This document shows, piece after piece, positions 43,077 to 52,683 of a stretch of 64,000 nt of DNA. The stretch comes from Oscillospiraceae bacterium. GTDB lineage: Bacteria > Bacillota > Clostridia > Oscillospirales > Ruminococcaceae. How positions within the stretch are numbered: the first letter of the stretch is position 1; each line of letters starts with the position of its first letter. The notes below the pieces were generated by a model. The model was not told the origin of the DNA and ran no database searches. It saw only the letters and a program-made list of their open reading frames with translations. The translations under genes were made by a program, and so were the position numbers. The DNA lies in the NCBI GenBank assembly GCA_021203065.1, contig JAJQBX010000018.1:1-64000 (forward strand), read 5' to 3'.

Positions 43077-43130
43077 TTTTATCAGTCCTTATAATTTACT
43101 TGGGTGACCCTTTTGTCAATCTACTGTATT

Positions 43131-43484
43131 TTAGCACAGCATGCCCGAGATGTCAATAACTTCGCCGTCGCTCCAGAGCTTTTCAAGCGAATATTGCGCC
43201 CTCGTATCCTTGCAGAAGACATGCACGATGATGTCGCCAAAGTCCATAGCTATCCAGCTTGCGCCGTCGACGCCCTCGATGTGGTCGGGCTTGATGCCGA
43301 GCTCTCCAAGCTTGAATTCGGTCTCATCTGCGAGAGCCTTTGTGTGGGTGGTGGAGGTGCCGCCGGCGATAACGAAATAGTCCGCAATGATGGTCAGGTC
43401 GGTTATCTTGATGACGGTGATTTCCTCAGCTTTCTTTGAGTCGAGTGCTTTCACGATTGCCGTGATTTTTTCTAATTCTGTCAT
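43131..43484 (-). CDS. rsfS: Ribosomal silencing factor RsfS
   Basis: A 117-residue protein of the Iojap/RsfS family (YqeL): DLTIIADYFVIAGGTSTTHTKAL and the C-terminal SWIAMDFGDIIVHVF are the two family signatures. It binds L14 and blocks subunit joining in starvation. AAAGGAG precedes the ATG; 11 bp after the LCP-like gene. Confidence 0.95.
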   Translation of the reverse strand: MTELEKITAIVKALDSKKAEEITVIKITDLTIIADYFVIAGGTSTTHTKALADETEFKLGELGIKPDHIEGVDGASWIAMDFGDIIVHVFCKDTRAQYSLEKLWSDGEVIDISGMLC

Positions 43485-43495
43485 TTCTGGCTCCT

Positions 43496-44368
43496 TTACT
43501 TTGAATTTTCTATTGTTGTCAATTGGATATTAATGTTCTCTGTATCTGTCTCGTTCAGGAGGTTTATAAGCTCTATAATCTCGCTTATGGTCATATCGGT
43601 TTCAACACGGTTTACGATGAGGTCAACCGTGAGGCTAACCCATTCGACTGCGCCCTTTTCCTTGAGAGTTGAGATTATCGAGGCTAAAAGATTATGGTAG
43701 GCGGTGATTCTGCCAGTGTCGCCATCAGTATAAGCCTGACTGTTTGAAACGATGATTCCGGCGACGCTACCCATCACAGTTCTTTCGCCCTTACTTAATA
43801 TATTTTCGCCGATTTTTACCTCTTTGTCAAGAGTAAGTTTCACTCCGCCCAAAAGATTTACGCAGTCACGCACTGTTTCCACACTGAAAGACATGCATCC
43901 GTCAAGCTGCAGATCAAGTGCCATTGCGACTATTTCCTGATATACCTCAGTTTTATAGGCTTCGCTGAGCGTTCCGTCAAAGCCTCCGCAGGAAACGAGG
44001 GTTTCTGGTGGTGTATCGAGAATATCGAGGGTATGCTTGTCCTCGTCAAAAACCAAAACATGGGCACGGCAGAGCTCGTCCTCGTCGATTACAGAGAGAA
44101 GAATATTTCGCTTGGTGGTTGCCGGTTCATAGGAGTAGCCTTGGAGGCTGTAGTCTTCGCTTTCAGGCGTGGATGCCCTGATGGCAACGAGCTTTTTTGC
44201 GTAGGCTTCTGCGCCGCTCAGGACGATATAGGTCGCCGCCGCTGTTATGATGCAGGCAATCGCCATCAACAGAGGCAGCTTGTCTCCACGGCGAAGCTTA
44301 AGCCTTGGACGCTCTTCTCTTTCGAATCTGGATATGATGGTTTTCAATCGCTCTTTCATAGTCATCAT
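43496..44368 (-). CDS. LytR-CpsA-Psr-like membrane protein, degenerate active site
   Basis: A 290-residue protein with a basic cytoplasmic start, one membrane helix (about 33-53) and an outer domain of LCP type (segments HTLDILDTPPETLVSCGG, then L-S-E-A-Y and CVNLLGGVKLTLD). LCP enzymes attach glycopolymers to peptidoglycan and need Arg-Asp in the phrase IPRDT; here the phrase is TPPET, so that Arg and Asp are missing. The genomic place, between yqeK and rsfS, is typical for a clostridial LCP protein. A catalytic role is doubtful. Confidence 0.72.
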   Translation of the reverse strand: MMTMKERLKTIISRFEREERPRLKLRRGDKLPLLMAIACIITAAATYIVLSGAEAYAKKLVAIRASTPESEDYSLQGYSYEPATTKRNILLSVIDEDELCRAHVLVFDEDKHTLDILDTPPETLVSCGGFDGTLSEAYKTEVYQEIVAMALDLQLDGCMSFSVETVRDCVNLLGGVKLTLDKEVKIGENILSKGERTVMGSVAGIIVSNSQAYTDGDTGRITAYHNLLASIISTLKEKGAVEWVSLTVDLIVNRVETDMTISEIIELINLLNETDTENINIQLTTIENSK

Positions 44369-44393
44369 AAAAGGGCGTTGAATCCTTTGGTTC

Positions 44394-45587
44394 CTACTTC
44401 TTTGTCTCGCCTTTGAGGCTCAGCTTGTAGAGGGTGTATTCGTTATAAGCGTCGAGCGTCAGTGTCGGGATTGTTCTCGTTTTCGAAATCGAATCCTCAA
44501 TGGAGAACTTCATCGCTTCGTAAAGACCTAAGTCTAAATCCTTATGGGTCACGTCTCTGTAATACTCAACGTCGGGATAGTGACGCTCTTTTGAAATAAG
44601 ATCCGCCATGTAGATTATCTTCTCGAGAAGATTCATCCCGCCCTTGGCTACTGTGTGGTAGCGGACGGCTGACAGAATGTCGGGGTCAGTTATCCCGAAC
44701 TGCTCTTCTAAGAATACCGAGCCTGCGATTCCGTGATAGGTTTTCGGAGCGTTCAGCTCGACGTCGGTGACGTTAAGTGGGCTTCTTAAGGTCAGTGCGT
44801 ACTGCTCCTCAATCGGAAGCTCTTTACAAATATCATGGACGAGTCCGGCGAAGTAGGCTTTCTCGCGGTCGCAGTCATAAAGGACGGCAAGCTTCAAAGC
44901 TTCGTCGGCTACGTTGAGAGAGTGGTTGAACCGCTTTTCGGAAAGATGCAAAGCTAAATATTCCCTGTAGCTATTATACTTCGTTTTGTCAAAATTATAA
45001 AGACCATTTTCCGAAATATAGCTTTCAACATTTCCGGGAATCCGTCCGAAAGAGGTGTTATAGGCGATTAAATCTGCCCTTATCTCGGTTGAGGATGCCT
45101 CGACGGCTTCGCAGTCGATGATAGTGCACCTGCCGCCATGTGCCATAATCTCTTCGGCGTTTTCTTTGGCTGACTTCCTGTCAGCCTCCGAACGGCAGAC
45201 GCAGACGAGGGTGCAGAGCTCCATTATTCTTTCTGGCTGATACCAGCTGAGAAAAGTTTTAAGCATGTCACTTCCCATGACGAAGTACAAATTGTCGTCG
45301 GGATATATGCTTTTAAGGTGCTCCATCGTTGTGACGGTGTAGCTCTTGCCCTCGGCTTTCAGCTCGAAATCGCTGACGAGGACGTTTTCGTAGAGCGACG
45401 CCGCAAGCCGGCACATTTCGAGCCTTGCTTCATCAGATGCTAAATCTTTCACCGCCTTGTGTGGTGGGATATGGGTTGGCATGAGAATCAGCTTGTCAGG
45501 GTTCAGGACTTTCTGCACGTTTTCTATTACATTCAGGTGTCCGTTATGGATGGGGTTGAATGTGCCCCCGAAAATTGCTATCTTCAT
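44394..45587 (-). CDS. nadD: NadD-YqeK fusion: nicotinate-nucleotide adenylyltransferase + HD hydrolase
   Basis: A 397-residue two-domain protein. Residues 1-200 are NadD, making deamido-NAD from nicotinate mononucleotide: GGTFNPIHNGHL (about 8-19) with the T/HxGH motif, and SSTEIR near 167. Residues 205-397 are YqeK, an HD hydrolase of Ap4A-type dinucleotides: HSLNVADEAL (about 222), GLVHDICKE (about 246), and later YHGIAG and RYHTVA with further His ligands. In Bacillus these are neighbours, not one gene. Overlaps rdgB-yhbY by four bases. Confidence 0.93.
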   Translation of the reverse strand: MKIAIFGGTFNPIHNGHLNVIENVQKVLNPDKLILMPTHIPPHKAVKDLASDEARLEMCRLAASLYENVLVSDFELKAEGKSYTVTTMEHLKSIYPDDNLYFVMGSDMLKTFLSWYQPERIMELCTLVCVCRSEADRKSAKENAEEIMAHGGRCTIIDCEAVEASSTEIRADLIAYNTSFGRIPGNVESYISENGLYNFDKTKYNSYREYLALHLSEKRFNHSLNVADEALKLAVLYDCDREKAYFAGLVHDICKELPIEEQYALTLRSPLNVTDVELNAPKTYHGIAGSVFLEEQFGITDPDILSAVRYHTVAKGGMNLLEKIIYMADLISKERHYPDVEYYRDVTHKDLDLGLYEAMKFSIEDSISKTRTIPTLTLDAYNEYTLYKLSLKGETKK

Positions 45588-46477
45588 GATTTAAAGTCTA
45601 TTACCGGCTTCTTCGGGTTTCTGCGATAGAGAACCGCCTTTGAACCAATTGTGATTACGACCTCCGAATTGGTCTTGTCGGCAAGCTCCTCGGCGGCTTC
45701 ACGGGCTGTATAGAGCGAGTTTTCAAGGCACTTGACCTTGATTATCTCGTGTGCTGTGAGGTAGTCATTTATAGACTTGACCTGAGCTTCGCTGATGCCG
45801 CCTTTTCCTATCTGAAATGATGGCTCAATGTTGGCGGCGTAGGCTTTGAGGTAGCTGCGCTGCTTGGAGTTAAGAGTTGATGCTTTCTTTGGCTTTTGGG
45901 TTTCTTTCAAGTAATTTTCCAGCTTTCTTAGTGCGTTGCCACGATGGCTGACGCTGTTTTTCTCGTCATCGGTATACTCCGCAAGTGATCGGTCGCCGAC
46001 CATGAAAAGCGGGTCATAGCCGAAGCCGTTTGAACCAATCATCTCATAGCCGATTTTGCCCTCTATTTTGCCGTCGAACTGGTGCTTTTCGCCTTTTTCA
46101 TCGAAATAGGTTATCACGCAGACGAAACGGGCAGTGCGCTCTTCATCCGGGACGCCTTCCATATTTTTGAGCAATAGATGGCACCTGCCGACATCGTCAA
46201 GACCCTCTCCGCCGTAACGGGCTGAATAGATTCCCGGCTCACCGTTCAGGGCGTCGACTGCGATTCCGGAGTCATCGGCGATTGTGGGGGTATGTGTCAA
46301 ATCATATACTGCTCTTGCTTTCAGTTCAGAATTCTCGGCAAACGTTGTGCCGGTTTCCTCGACTTCGATCCTGATTCCGGCTTCTGACTGGGAGATAACT
46401 GTAATTCCATAGGGCGTTAAAATCTCTTTTACTTCACGGAGCTTTTCGGGGTTGTTTGAAGCTAAAATCATCTTCAT
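45584..46477 (-). CDS. rdgB: RdgB-YhbY fusion: XTP/dITP pyrophosphatase + CRM RNA-binding domain
   Basis: A 297-residue two-domain protein. Residues 1-195 are RdgB/Ham1, which cleans non-canonical purine triphosphates: ILASNNPEKLREV, TIADDSGIAVDALNG (about 63-77) and NGFGYDPLF (about 148). Residues 200-297 are a YhbY/CRS1-type domain with LNSKQRSYLKAYAA and QIGKGGISEA, an RNA-binding fold seen in ribosome assembly. Elsewhere these are separate, often adjacent genes. No frameshift or stop interrupts the join. It abuts ftsY by one base. Confidence 0.92.
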   Translation of the reverse strand: MKMILASNNPEKLREVKEILTPYGITVISQSEAGIRIEVEETGTTFAENSELKARAVYDLTHTPTIADDSGIAVDALNGEPGIYSARYGGEGLDDVGRCHLLLKNMEGVPDEERTARFVCVITYFDEKGEKHQFDGKIEGKIGYEMIGSNGFGYDPLFMVGDRSLAEYTDDEKNSVSHRGNALRKLENYLKETQKPKKASTLNSKQRSYLKAYAANIEPSFQIGKGGISEAQVKSINDYLTAHEIIKVKCLENSLYTAREAAEELADKTNSEVVITIGSKAVLYRRNPKKPVIDFKS

Positions 46478-47394
46478 TACCGCTCCCCTCCCTCGTCAAA
46501 GAGTGCGTCAACGAAATCCTTTGCCACAAATGGCTGGATGTCGTCGATCTTTTCACCGACTGTTACCAGCTTGACGGGGACTTTGAGCTCGTTTACTATC
46601 GGGATGACTATGCCGCCCTTGGCGGTGCTGTCGAGCTTTGTTAAGATTATTCCGGTGATGTCGGCGGCTTCGTTGAACTCACGTGCCTGATTTACTGCGT
46701 TCTGCCCGGTGGTGGCGTCGAGGGCTATCAGCACTTCAAGGGCGCAGTTCTCAGCCTTTGTATGCACGATTCTTGAGATTTTTGAGAGCTCCGCCATCAG
46801 GTTTTTCTTCGTCTGAAGTCTGCCGGCTGTGTCGACTATGACTACATCGACATTTCTTGCCTTTGCGGCGTCCATGGCGTCGAAGACAACTGCAGCAGGG
46901 TCGCTTCCCTCGGCGTGCTTGATAATATCTACTCCTGCCCGGTCGCACCAGACCTGAAGCTGGTCTACTGCCGCCGCTCTGAATGTGTCTGCGGCTGCTA
47001 CGAGGACCTTCTTGCCCTCATTTTTTAGCTGGTTCGAGAGCTTGCCGATGGTGGTCGTCTTGCCTGCGCCGTTTACGCCTATAACGAGGATTACCGACGG
47101 CTTGGTCGAGAGGTCAAGCGGCACATCCTCGCCAAGCATTTCTTGGATGATGTCTTTGAGAGCTTGGCGTGCTTCCATCGGGTCTTTTATCTTTTGCTCT
47201 TTTACCCGGTCTTTGAGGGACTCTACTATTTCTTCTGAGGTCTTGCCGCCCAAATCGGACAGAATAAGAAGCTCTTCGAGCTCGTCATAGAAGTCATCGT
47301 CGAGGCTGCCTCCTCTGAACAGCTGGTTTATTCCGCTCATAAGACCTGTTTTCGTTTTCGAAAGTCCTGCTTTCAGCTTATCAAAAAAGCCCAT
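46477..47394 (-). CDS. ftsY: Signal recognition particle receptor FtsY
   Basis: A 305-residue SRP GTPase without the long acidic A domain: MGFFDKLKAGLSKTKTGL helix, G1 GVNGAGKTTTIGKL, RAAAVDQLQ, DTAGR (about 193), TKLDSTAKGG (about 247). It docks SRP-ribosome complexes at the membrane. The start at 47394 is set by AAGGAGA five bases upstream; the earlier ATG 11 codons upstream overlaps the end of smc. Confidence 0.96.
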   Translation of the reverse strand: MGFFDKLKAGLSKTKTGLMSGINQLFRGGSLDDDFYDELEELLILSDLGGKTSEEIVESLKDRVKEQKIKDPMEARQALKDIIQEMLGEDVPLDLSTKPSVILVIGVNGAGKTTTIGKLSNQLKNEGKKVLVAAADTFRAAAVDQLQVWCDRAGVDIIKHAEGSDPAAVVFDAMDAAKARNVDVVIVDTAGRLQTKKNLMAELSKISRIVHTKAENCALEVLIALDATTGQNAVNQAREFNEAADITGIILTKLDSTAKGGIVIPIVNELKVPVKLVTVGEKIDDIQPFVAKDFVDALFDEGGER

Positions 47395-47407
47395 ATTATT
47401 CTCCTTT

Positions 47408-50400
47408 TTAGTTAATTTCTTCGTCACTGAATGAGACGTCGTGTACGTCCATCTTTAAAAGCTTTGAAACACCCTTTTCCTGCATGGTGACGCCATAGAG
47501 GACGTCTGCCTCCTCCATCGTTCCACGGCGGTGGGTGATAAGTATAAACTGGGTTGTATCGGTGAAGTGCCGCAGATACTGGGCATACTTCGTGACATTC
47601 ACGTCGTCGAGTGCCGCCTCTATCTCGTCCAAGATACAGAACGGGGACGGACGAAGCATCAGAATTGCGAAGTATATCGCTATCGCTACGAATGCCTGCT
47701 CTCCGCCTGAGAGAAGCGAAAGATTCTTTATCACCTTTCCGGGAGGTGCGACGTTTATCTCAATTCCCGATTCGAGGACGTTTTCGGGGTCGGTGAGGGT
47801 GAGCTCGCCTCTTCCTCCTCCGAAAAGCTCGGAGAATGTAAGCTTGAAATTCTCGTTTATCTTCTCGAAGCTTTCAGAGAACATTCTGCGCATATTGACG
47901 GTGAGGTCATCGATGAGAGCTTCGAGCTCGGTTTTCGACTTGGTCACGTCGGCGAGTTGCTTGGAAAGGAATTCGTATCTCTCCGACACCTCTTTATACT
48001 CGTCAATAGCGTCGGTGTTGACTGAGCCTAATGCCCGGATTTTATTCCTGATTTCGGTCAGGTGCTTGTTGGCTTCAGAGACATCGGTGAGCTTTTCAGC
48101 CTGAGACGCCGCTTCGTCGGCAGTCATCGAATAGGACTCCCAGAGGCTTCCTATGATGTCGGAACTGTCACGGCGGATGGTTTCGAGACGCTCGGAAAGT
48201 CGGGAAATCTCGCTCATGACAGATTCCTTCAACGATGACGTTTCTTTCGATTTCGCTCTTGCCAAGTTCTCCTGACGCTCGTATTCAAGTGAGCTGTCGG
48301 TTTCCTGACGGATGCGCTCGCTATATCTTTCGGCTGTGAGCTTTGATTCTTTTGCTTCACGCTCACGCTCTGAGATGTTCTCCTGTTCGGCAGCTATTGC
48401 GAGCTCAAGCTCAGCTTTCTTGTCGAGATACTCGCCAGCTGTTGCACGGGAGCTTTCGATGCCTGATCTTAGCTGCTCTACAAACTGGTTCGCCGCCTCG
48501 ATGTCCTTGGCAAGCTCTGCCACATGAAGACGCTTTTCGGAAATGCTGTTCGAAATTTCCTCACGGCGATTTCTGAGGGCGGCTGTTTCTTCGCCGGCGG
48601 CACTGATCTTCCCTTCTGTTACTGAGATTTCTGCCTCAAGCTGGGCAAGTTTAATCTCGGATGAAGACTTGGTTTTCTCAGAAGCTGAGATTTTATTCTG
48701 GTTCCACAGAACAGATTTCTCAATATCTGAGATGCGCTCTTTGAGCTGGTCTGCTGATAGCCTCAGGCGTTCGGCTTCGGTCTCAAATCTTATTTTGTCC
48801 GACTCCATCGAGGAGATGATTTCTTTTTCACCCTCCACATCATAGCCAAGCTTTTCTGCTTCGGCGTTGGCAGTGGAAAGGCGTTCCTTGAGCCTTGAGA
48901 GATCGGTTTCGAGCTTATCGAGCTGGACACTAATCTTTGAAATCTCGTTCTTTCTTGAGAGGACGCCCGAATTTTTGGAAGAACTTCCTCCGGTGAATGA
49001 GCCTCCGGAATTGATGACCTGACCGTCAAGGGTTACTATCTTGAAGCGGTAGCCGTGCTTTTTGGCGATATTGGCAGCAAGGTCGATATTCTCGGCGACT
49101 GCCGTTCTTCCTAAGAGTGAACGGATTATTCCGGAATATTCTTCGTCACATTCGAGGAGCTCATAAGCCATTGCAACGAAGCCCTCTTCCATGTCAAGAC
49201 CTCTCTCGTTAAGCACGTTGCCTTTGACTGAGGTTATCGGAAGAAAAGTCGCTCTGCCGCCGTTGGTTTCTTTCAAGTAACGGATGCAGGCTTTTGCAGA
49301 CTCTTCGTTTGAAACAACGATATTCTGCATTGCGCCGCCAAGGGCTGTCTCTATAGCAAGGCTGTACTTTGAATCGGCTGAGACGAGCTGGGAAACTGTG
49401 CCCCGGACGCCCCCGATTCTACCCGATTTGCCTGCTTTTACGACGCTTTTGACGCTTCCGGCGAAGCCCTCCATGCTGTTTTCGAGGTCGATAAGCATCT
49501 GGCGGTGGGATTCAAGAGAGCGTTTGTTGAGTTCACATTCGTTAAATTCCGCCGAAAGCCTCTTCTGGAGCTCGGTTTTCTTCTGATAGAGCATGTTGAA
49601 GCCTGATAAGCGGTTCTGGTGCTCAGAAATCTGTTTTAATATGTCCGAAACGCCGTCAAGTGCCGACTGCTCGTCGTTTTCGGTTTTGGTTATCTGTAAT
49701 TTCAGGGTGTCTATCTGGGCTGAGGCGTCTTTTATCTCGTTTTCTGCGTCGCTCTTGTCCCGGAGGGCGTTTGCGATTGCGAATTTGAGCTCAGAACGCT
49801 CCACATAGGCATGGTTGAGCTTTTCACGGGAGGCGTTAAGGTCGCTCTCGTGCTCGTTCTCTTCTGAATTCAAGCCAATGAGTTCTTTTTCCAAAGAGGA
49901 AACCTCTTCATTGAGTGACGCAAGCTGAGACCTGATTTTATCGGCTTCTGAGAGCCTGACAGATATGCTCTTTTCGACCTCTGCTTCGGCAGAAATAAGC
50001 TCCATACGCTTCTTTTCAGCCTCGGCTATTTCGGTCTCATAGTGCATGATGTTGTTCTTATAGACGGCAATATCCGATGCGGCTTCGGAGCTTTTTTCGG
50101 TGAGTTCCGATATTTTTGCCCGGTATTCCTCTGCCGCAAGAGCTGATTGCCTGCGCTTGGCGGCAAGCTCTTCTATCTCAGCTTCAAAACGGGAAATCTC
50201 GTTTGTTAAGTGCTCATATTCGCCCTGTGAGGATAAAAGAAGATTTCCGGTGTCAGTTTCGCTTGAGCGGAGCTCTTCGAGCTTATTAGTCCAGACGGAA
50301 ATTTCGAGGAGCTTTCTTTCTTCGGCAAGCTTGAGATACTTCTTCGCCTTTTCGGACTGAATCCGAAGTGGCTCTACTCTTCCCTCAAGCTCTGAAAGTA

Positions 50401-50980
50401 TGTCTTTTAAGCGCAGGATATTTTCTTCTGCAGAGGCAAGTCTACGCTCCGACTCTGCTTTTTTATAGCGGAACTTCGAGATTCCTGCGGCTTCATCGAA
50501 TATCTCACGGCGGTCGCCCGATTTCGAGCTGACTATGTCGGCTACCTTGCCTTGCCCGATTATCGAATAGCCGTCACGACCAAGACCGGTGTCCATAAAG
50601 AGCTCTACGACATCCTTGAGCCTTACCTGTGCTCCATTCAGGAGATATTCGCTTTCGCCACTTCTCCAAAGCCTGCGCATGACGCTGACTTCATCGGAGT
50701 CTATTTCAAGGGTGCGGTCTTCGTTTGATATATTCAAGGTGACGGAGGCGAAGCTCATTGGGCTGCGCTTTTCTGTGCCTCCAAAGATGACGTCCTCCAT
50801 CTTGCCGCCACGAAGAGTTTTTGAGGATTGTTCGCCCAAAACCCATCTGACGGCGTCGCCTATATTGCTTTTTCCGCTTCCATTGGGACCCACAACGGCT
50901 GTCAGACCTTTTCCGAATTCAAGCTTGACCTTGTCCGGAAAGGACTTGAAGCCGTGGAGCTCTATTGATTTCAAATACAC
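47408..50980 (-). CDS. smc: Chromosome segregation protein SMC
   Basis: An 1190-residue condensin ATPase. N-terminal head with Walker A GPNGSGKSN (32-40), long coiled coil, hinge at about 510-640 (GGVRGTVSQL ... GGSFTGGSS), return coil and C-terminal head with the signature LSGGEQ (about 1092) and Walker B CILDEIEAALDD. GTG start with a weak ribosome site, four bases after the radical-SAM gene. Upstream of ftsY as in most Firmicutes. Confidence 0.97.
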   Translation of the reverse strand: MYLKSIELHGFKSFPDKVKLEFGKGLTAVVGPNGSGKSNIGDAVRWVLGEQSSKTLRGGKMEDVIFGGTEKRSPMSFASVTLNISNEDRTLEIDSDEVSVMRRLWRSGESEYLLNGAQVRLKDVVELFMDTGLGRDGYSIIGQGKVADIVSSKSGDRREIFDEAAGISKFRYKKAESERRLASAEENILRLKDILSELEGRVEPLRIQSEKAKKYLKLAEERKLLEISVWTNKLEELRSSETDTGNLLLSSQGEYEHLTNEISRFEAEIEELAAKRRQSALAAEEYRAKISELTEKSSEAASDIAVYKNNIMHYETEIAEAEKKRMELISAEAEVEKSISVRLSEADKIRSQLASLNEEVSSLEKELIGLNSEENEHESDLNASREKLNHAYVERSELKFAIANALRDKSDAENEIKDASAQIDTLKLQITKTENDEQSALDGVSDILKQISEHQNRLSGFNMLYQKKTELQKRLSAEFNECELNKRSLESHRQMLIDLENSMEGFAGSVKSVVKAGKSGRIGGVRGTVSQLVSADSKYSLAIETALGGAMQNIVVSNEESAKACIRYLKETNGGRATFLPITSVKGNVLNERGLDMEEGFVAMAYELLECDEEYSGIIRSLLGRTAVAENIDLAANIAKKHGYRFKIVTLDGQVINSGGSFTGGSSSKNSGVLSRKNEISKISVQLDKLETDLSRLKERLSTANAEAEKLGYDVEGEKEIISSMESDKIRFETEAERLRLSADQLKERISDIEKSVLWNQNKISASEKTKSSSEIKLAQLEAEISVTEGKISAAGEETAALRNRREEISNSISEKRLHVAELAKDIEAANQFVEQLRSGIESSRATAGEYLDKKAELELAIAAEQENISEREREAKESKLTAERYSERIRQETDSSLEYERQENLARAKSKETSSLKESVMSEISRLSERLETIRRDSSDIIGSLWESYSMTADEAASQAEKLTDVSEANKHLTEIRNKIRALGSVNTDAIDEYKEVSERYEFLSKQLADVTKSKTELEALIDDLTVNMRRMFSESFEKINENFKLTFSELFGGGRGELTLTDPENVLESGIEINVAPPGKVIKNLSLLSGGEQAFVAIAIYFAILMLRPSPFCILDEIEAALDDVNVTKYAQYLRHFTDTTQFILITHRRGTMEEADVLYGVTMQEKGVSKLLKMDVHDVSFSDEEIN

Positions 50981-50984
50981 GCTT

Positions 50985-51989
50985 TTACCATTCCTTAATG
51001 AGAATATTTTCAGTCTGAGCTGGGTCTGCCTTGATGGTAACCTCTGTCCCCTTTTCCCGGAAATATTCTATGTTGCTTTTCTTATGTCCAAGTGCTTTCG
51101 ACAGGTAGTCGGGGCGGACGGTGAAAGTATAAGACGTCCCTTTGCCCATAAGCTTTTCCATAGTGTTTCTCGCCCGGACTCCCTCGCAGAGCTCCCTGAA
51201 TGCCGGGTGATAGATTCCGCCAAGCATCGAGTTCTCAACATCTGTTGATGAATGAAGACCAAGCTTGATGACGTTGATTCCCCTGCTCTCGAACAGGTCG
51301 AGGAGCTTTGCCGAAAGCTCAACCGCTTCGGATAAATCGTAGGTTTCATATTTGCCCTCGGTGTAGAGCTCGCCCAATTTTGTATCTTTCAGTACCACTG
51401 TCGGGTAGATTCTGACCTCTTTGGGCTGTAAATCGGCTATTCTGAGGGCGGTTTCATAGTCCTTTTCAGGGGTTGAACCGTAGAGACCGAGCATCATCTG
51501 GAGACCAAGATCGAAGCTGTACTCTTTTATCAGCTTCGAAGCGTTAACGACGTCCTGAGCGGTGTGACCACGCTCATTAAGTGTGAGGACATCGTCAAAC
51601 ATCGACTGTGCACCGAGCTCTATGGTGGTGACGCCATGGCGGTATAATATCTCAAGAACCGGTCTGTTGATGGCGTCCGGTCGGGTCGAAACCCGGATTC
51701 CCCGGAAGCCTCGACTGACATATCTTCTTGCCGCCTCTAAAAGCTCTATCATGTAGTTAAGCGGGATTGCGGTGAAGCTTCCGCCAAAAAAGGCGATTTC
51801 GGTGTTACCCATGTCAACGCCATCGGCTATTGCTTTCTCGCAGATTTCTTTTACATCACCGGCATGAGGTATGAATGTCTGCCCGGTGATGGTGTTCTGG
51901 TTGCAGAATGTGCACTTGTGCGGGCAGCCGATATGCGGGACGAAGATACTCAGGTTTGCATGTTTATGCTGGCGCATGTCAGTGCTCAT
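50985..51989 (-). CDS. Radical SAM protein (Elp3-like, without acetyltransferase domain)
   Basis: A 334-residue radical-SAM protein with CPHKCTFC (about 22-29), GGSFTAIP (about 69-76) and S-T-R-P-D-A-I, as in the Elp3/YhcC group. The GNAT acetyltransferase half of Elp3 is missing. A gene of this kind between rnc and smc is common in Clostridia; its reaction is not known to me. The start overlaps the end of rnc by 11 bases, with GGGAG upstream. Confidence 0.87.
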   Translation of the reverse strand: MSTDMRQHKHANLSIFVPHIGCPHKCTFCNQNTITGQTFIPHAGDVKEICEKAIADGVDMGNTEIAFFGGSFTAIPLNYMIELLEAARRYVSRGFRGIRVSTRPDAINRPVLEILYRHGVTTIELGAQSMFDDVLTLNERGHTAQDVVNASKLIKEYSFDLGLQMMLGLYGSTPEKDYETALRIADLQPKEVRIYPTVVLKDTKLGELYTEGKYETYDLSEAVELSAKLLDLFESRGINVIKLGLHSSTDVENSMLGGIYHPAFRELCEGVRARNTMEKLMGKGTSYTFTVRPDYLSKALGHKKSNIEYFREKGTEVTIKADPAQTENILIKEW

Positions 51990-52683
51990 CGGGAAGTGCT
52001 CCCATCAGCTTTAGAGCTTCCTTTGCCGCAAGCTGTTCGGCACGCTTCTTGGAGCTTGCTGTGCCTGTTCCTATTACATTTGAGTTGAGCATGACGTCAA
52101 CTGTGAACGTTCTTCTGTGAGCCGGTCCCGATTCGGAAACGAGCTCATACTCAACCGATTCCTCCGGGTTTTTCTGGATTATCTCCTGCAGGACGGTTTT
52201 ATAGTCGTCGTACTCCTTTGCGGCGGCTTCCTCTACATTCTCAGGGATGAAGCGGAGGACGTATTTCTTTGCCGCTTCAAAGCCTCCGTCGAGGTATACT
52301 GCGGCGATAACCGCTTCAAAAGCGTCGGAGATTATCGACGGACGGTTTTTGCCGCCGTTCGAAAGCTCGCCTTTTCCTAAGAATATATACTCTTTCAGAT
52401 CTATCTGCTCGGCAAATTTTGCAAGGGATTTCTCGCAGACGAGGGTGGCACGGGTCTTGCTGAGCTCTCCCTCGGGATAGTCGGTGCACTCCTCGAAAAG
52501 ATACTCGGAAACGACTATCGACAAAACTGAGTCGCCAAGGAATTCGAGGCGTTCATTTGAGTTTCTCGTGTGATGGGACTCGTTGGCATAGGAGGAGTGA
52601 GTGAGAGCTTCGATGAGAAGATCCTTATCCTTGAAAGTATAGCCCAATTTCTGTTCAAATTCTTCTAATCTTGTAAGTTCCAT
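51979..52683 (-). CDS. rnc: Ribonuclease III
   Basis: A 234-residue double-strand RNA endonuclease. Catalytic signature NERLEFLGDSVL (about 43-54), second Asp/Glu site ISDAFEAVIAAVYLDGG (about 114-130), and a C-terminal double-strand RNA-binding domain (about 160-230, with GTASSKKRAEQLAAKEAL). Two bases after plsX; in Bacillus fabD, fabG and acpP lie between them. Confidence 0.96.
   Translation of the reverse strand: MELTRLEEFEQKLGYTFKDKDLLIEALTHSSYANESHHTRNSNERLEFLGDSVLSIVVSEYLFEECTDYPEGELSKTRATLVCEKSLAKFAEQIDLKEYIFLGKGELSNGGKNRPSIISDAFEAVIAAVYLDGGFEAAKKYVLRFIPENVEEAAAKEYDDYKTVLQEIIQKNPEESVEYELVSESGPAHRRTFTVDVMLNSNVIGTGTASSKKRAEQLAAKEALKLMGALPDEH

Noticed and set aside
43077-43130. TTGACA before leuS as a separate promoter
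   Set aside because: The best -10 boxes at correct distance are poor (AATTAT); TATAAG lies 20 bp away. Kept as part of the operon.
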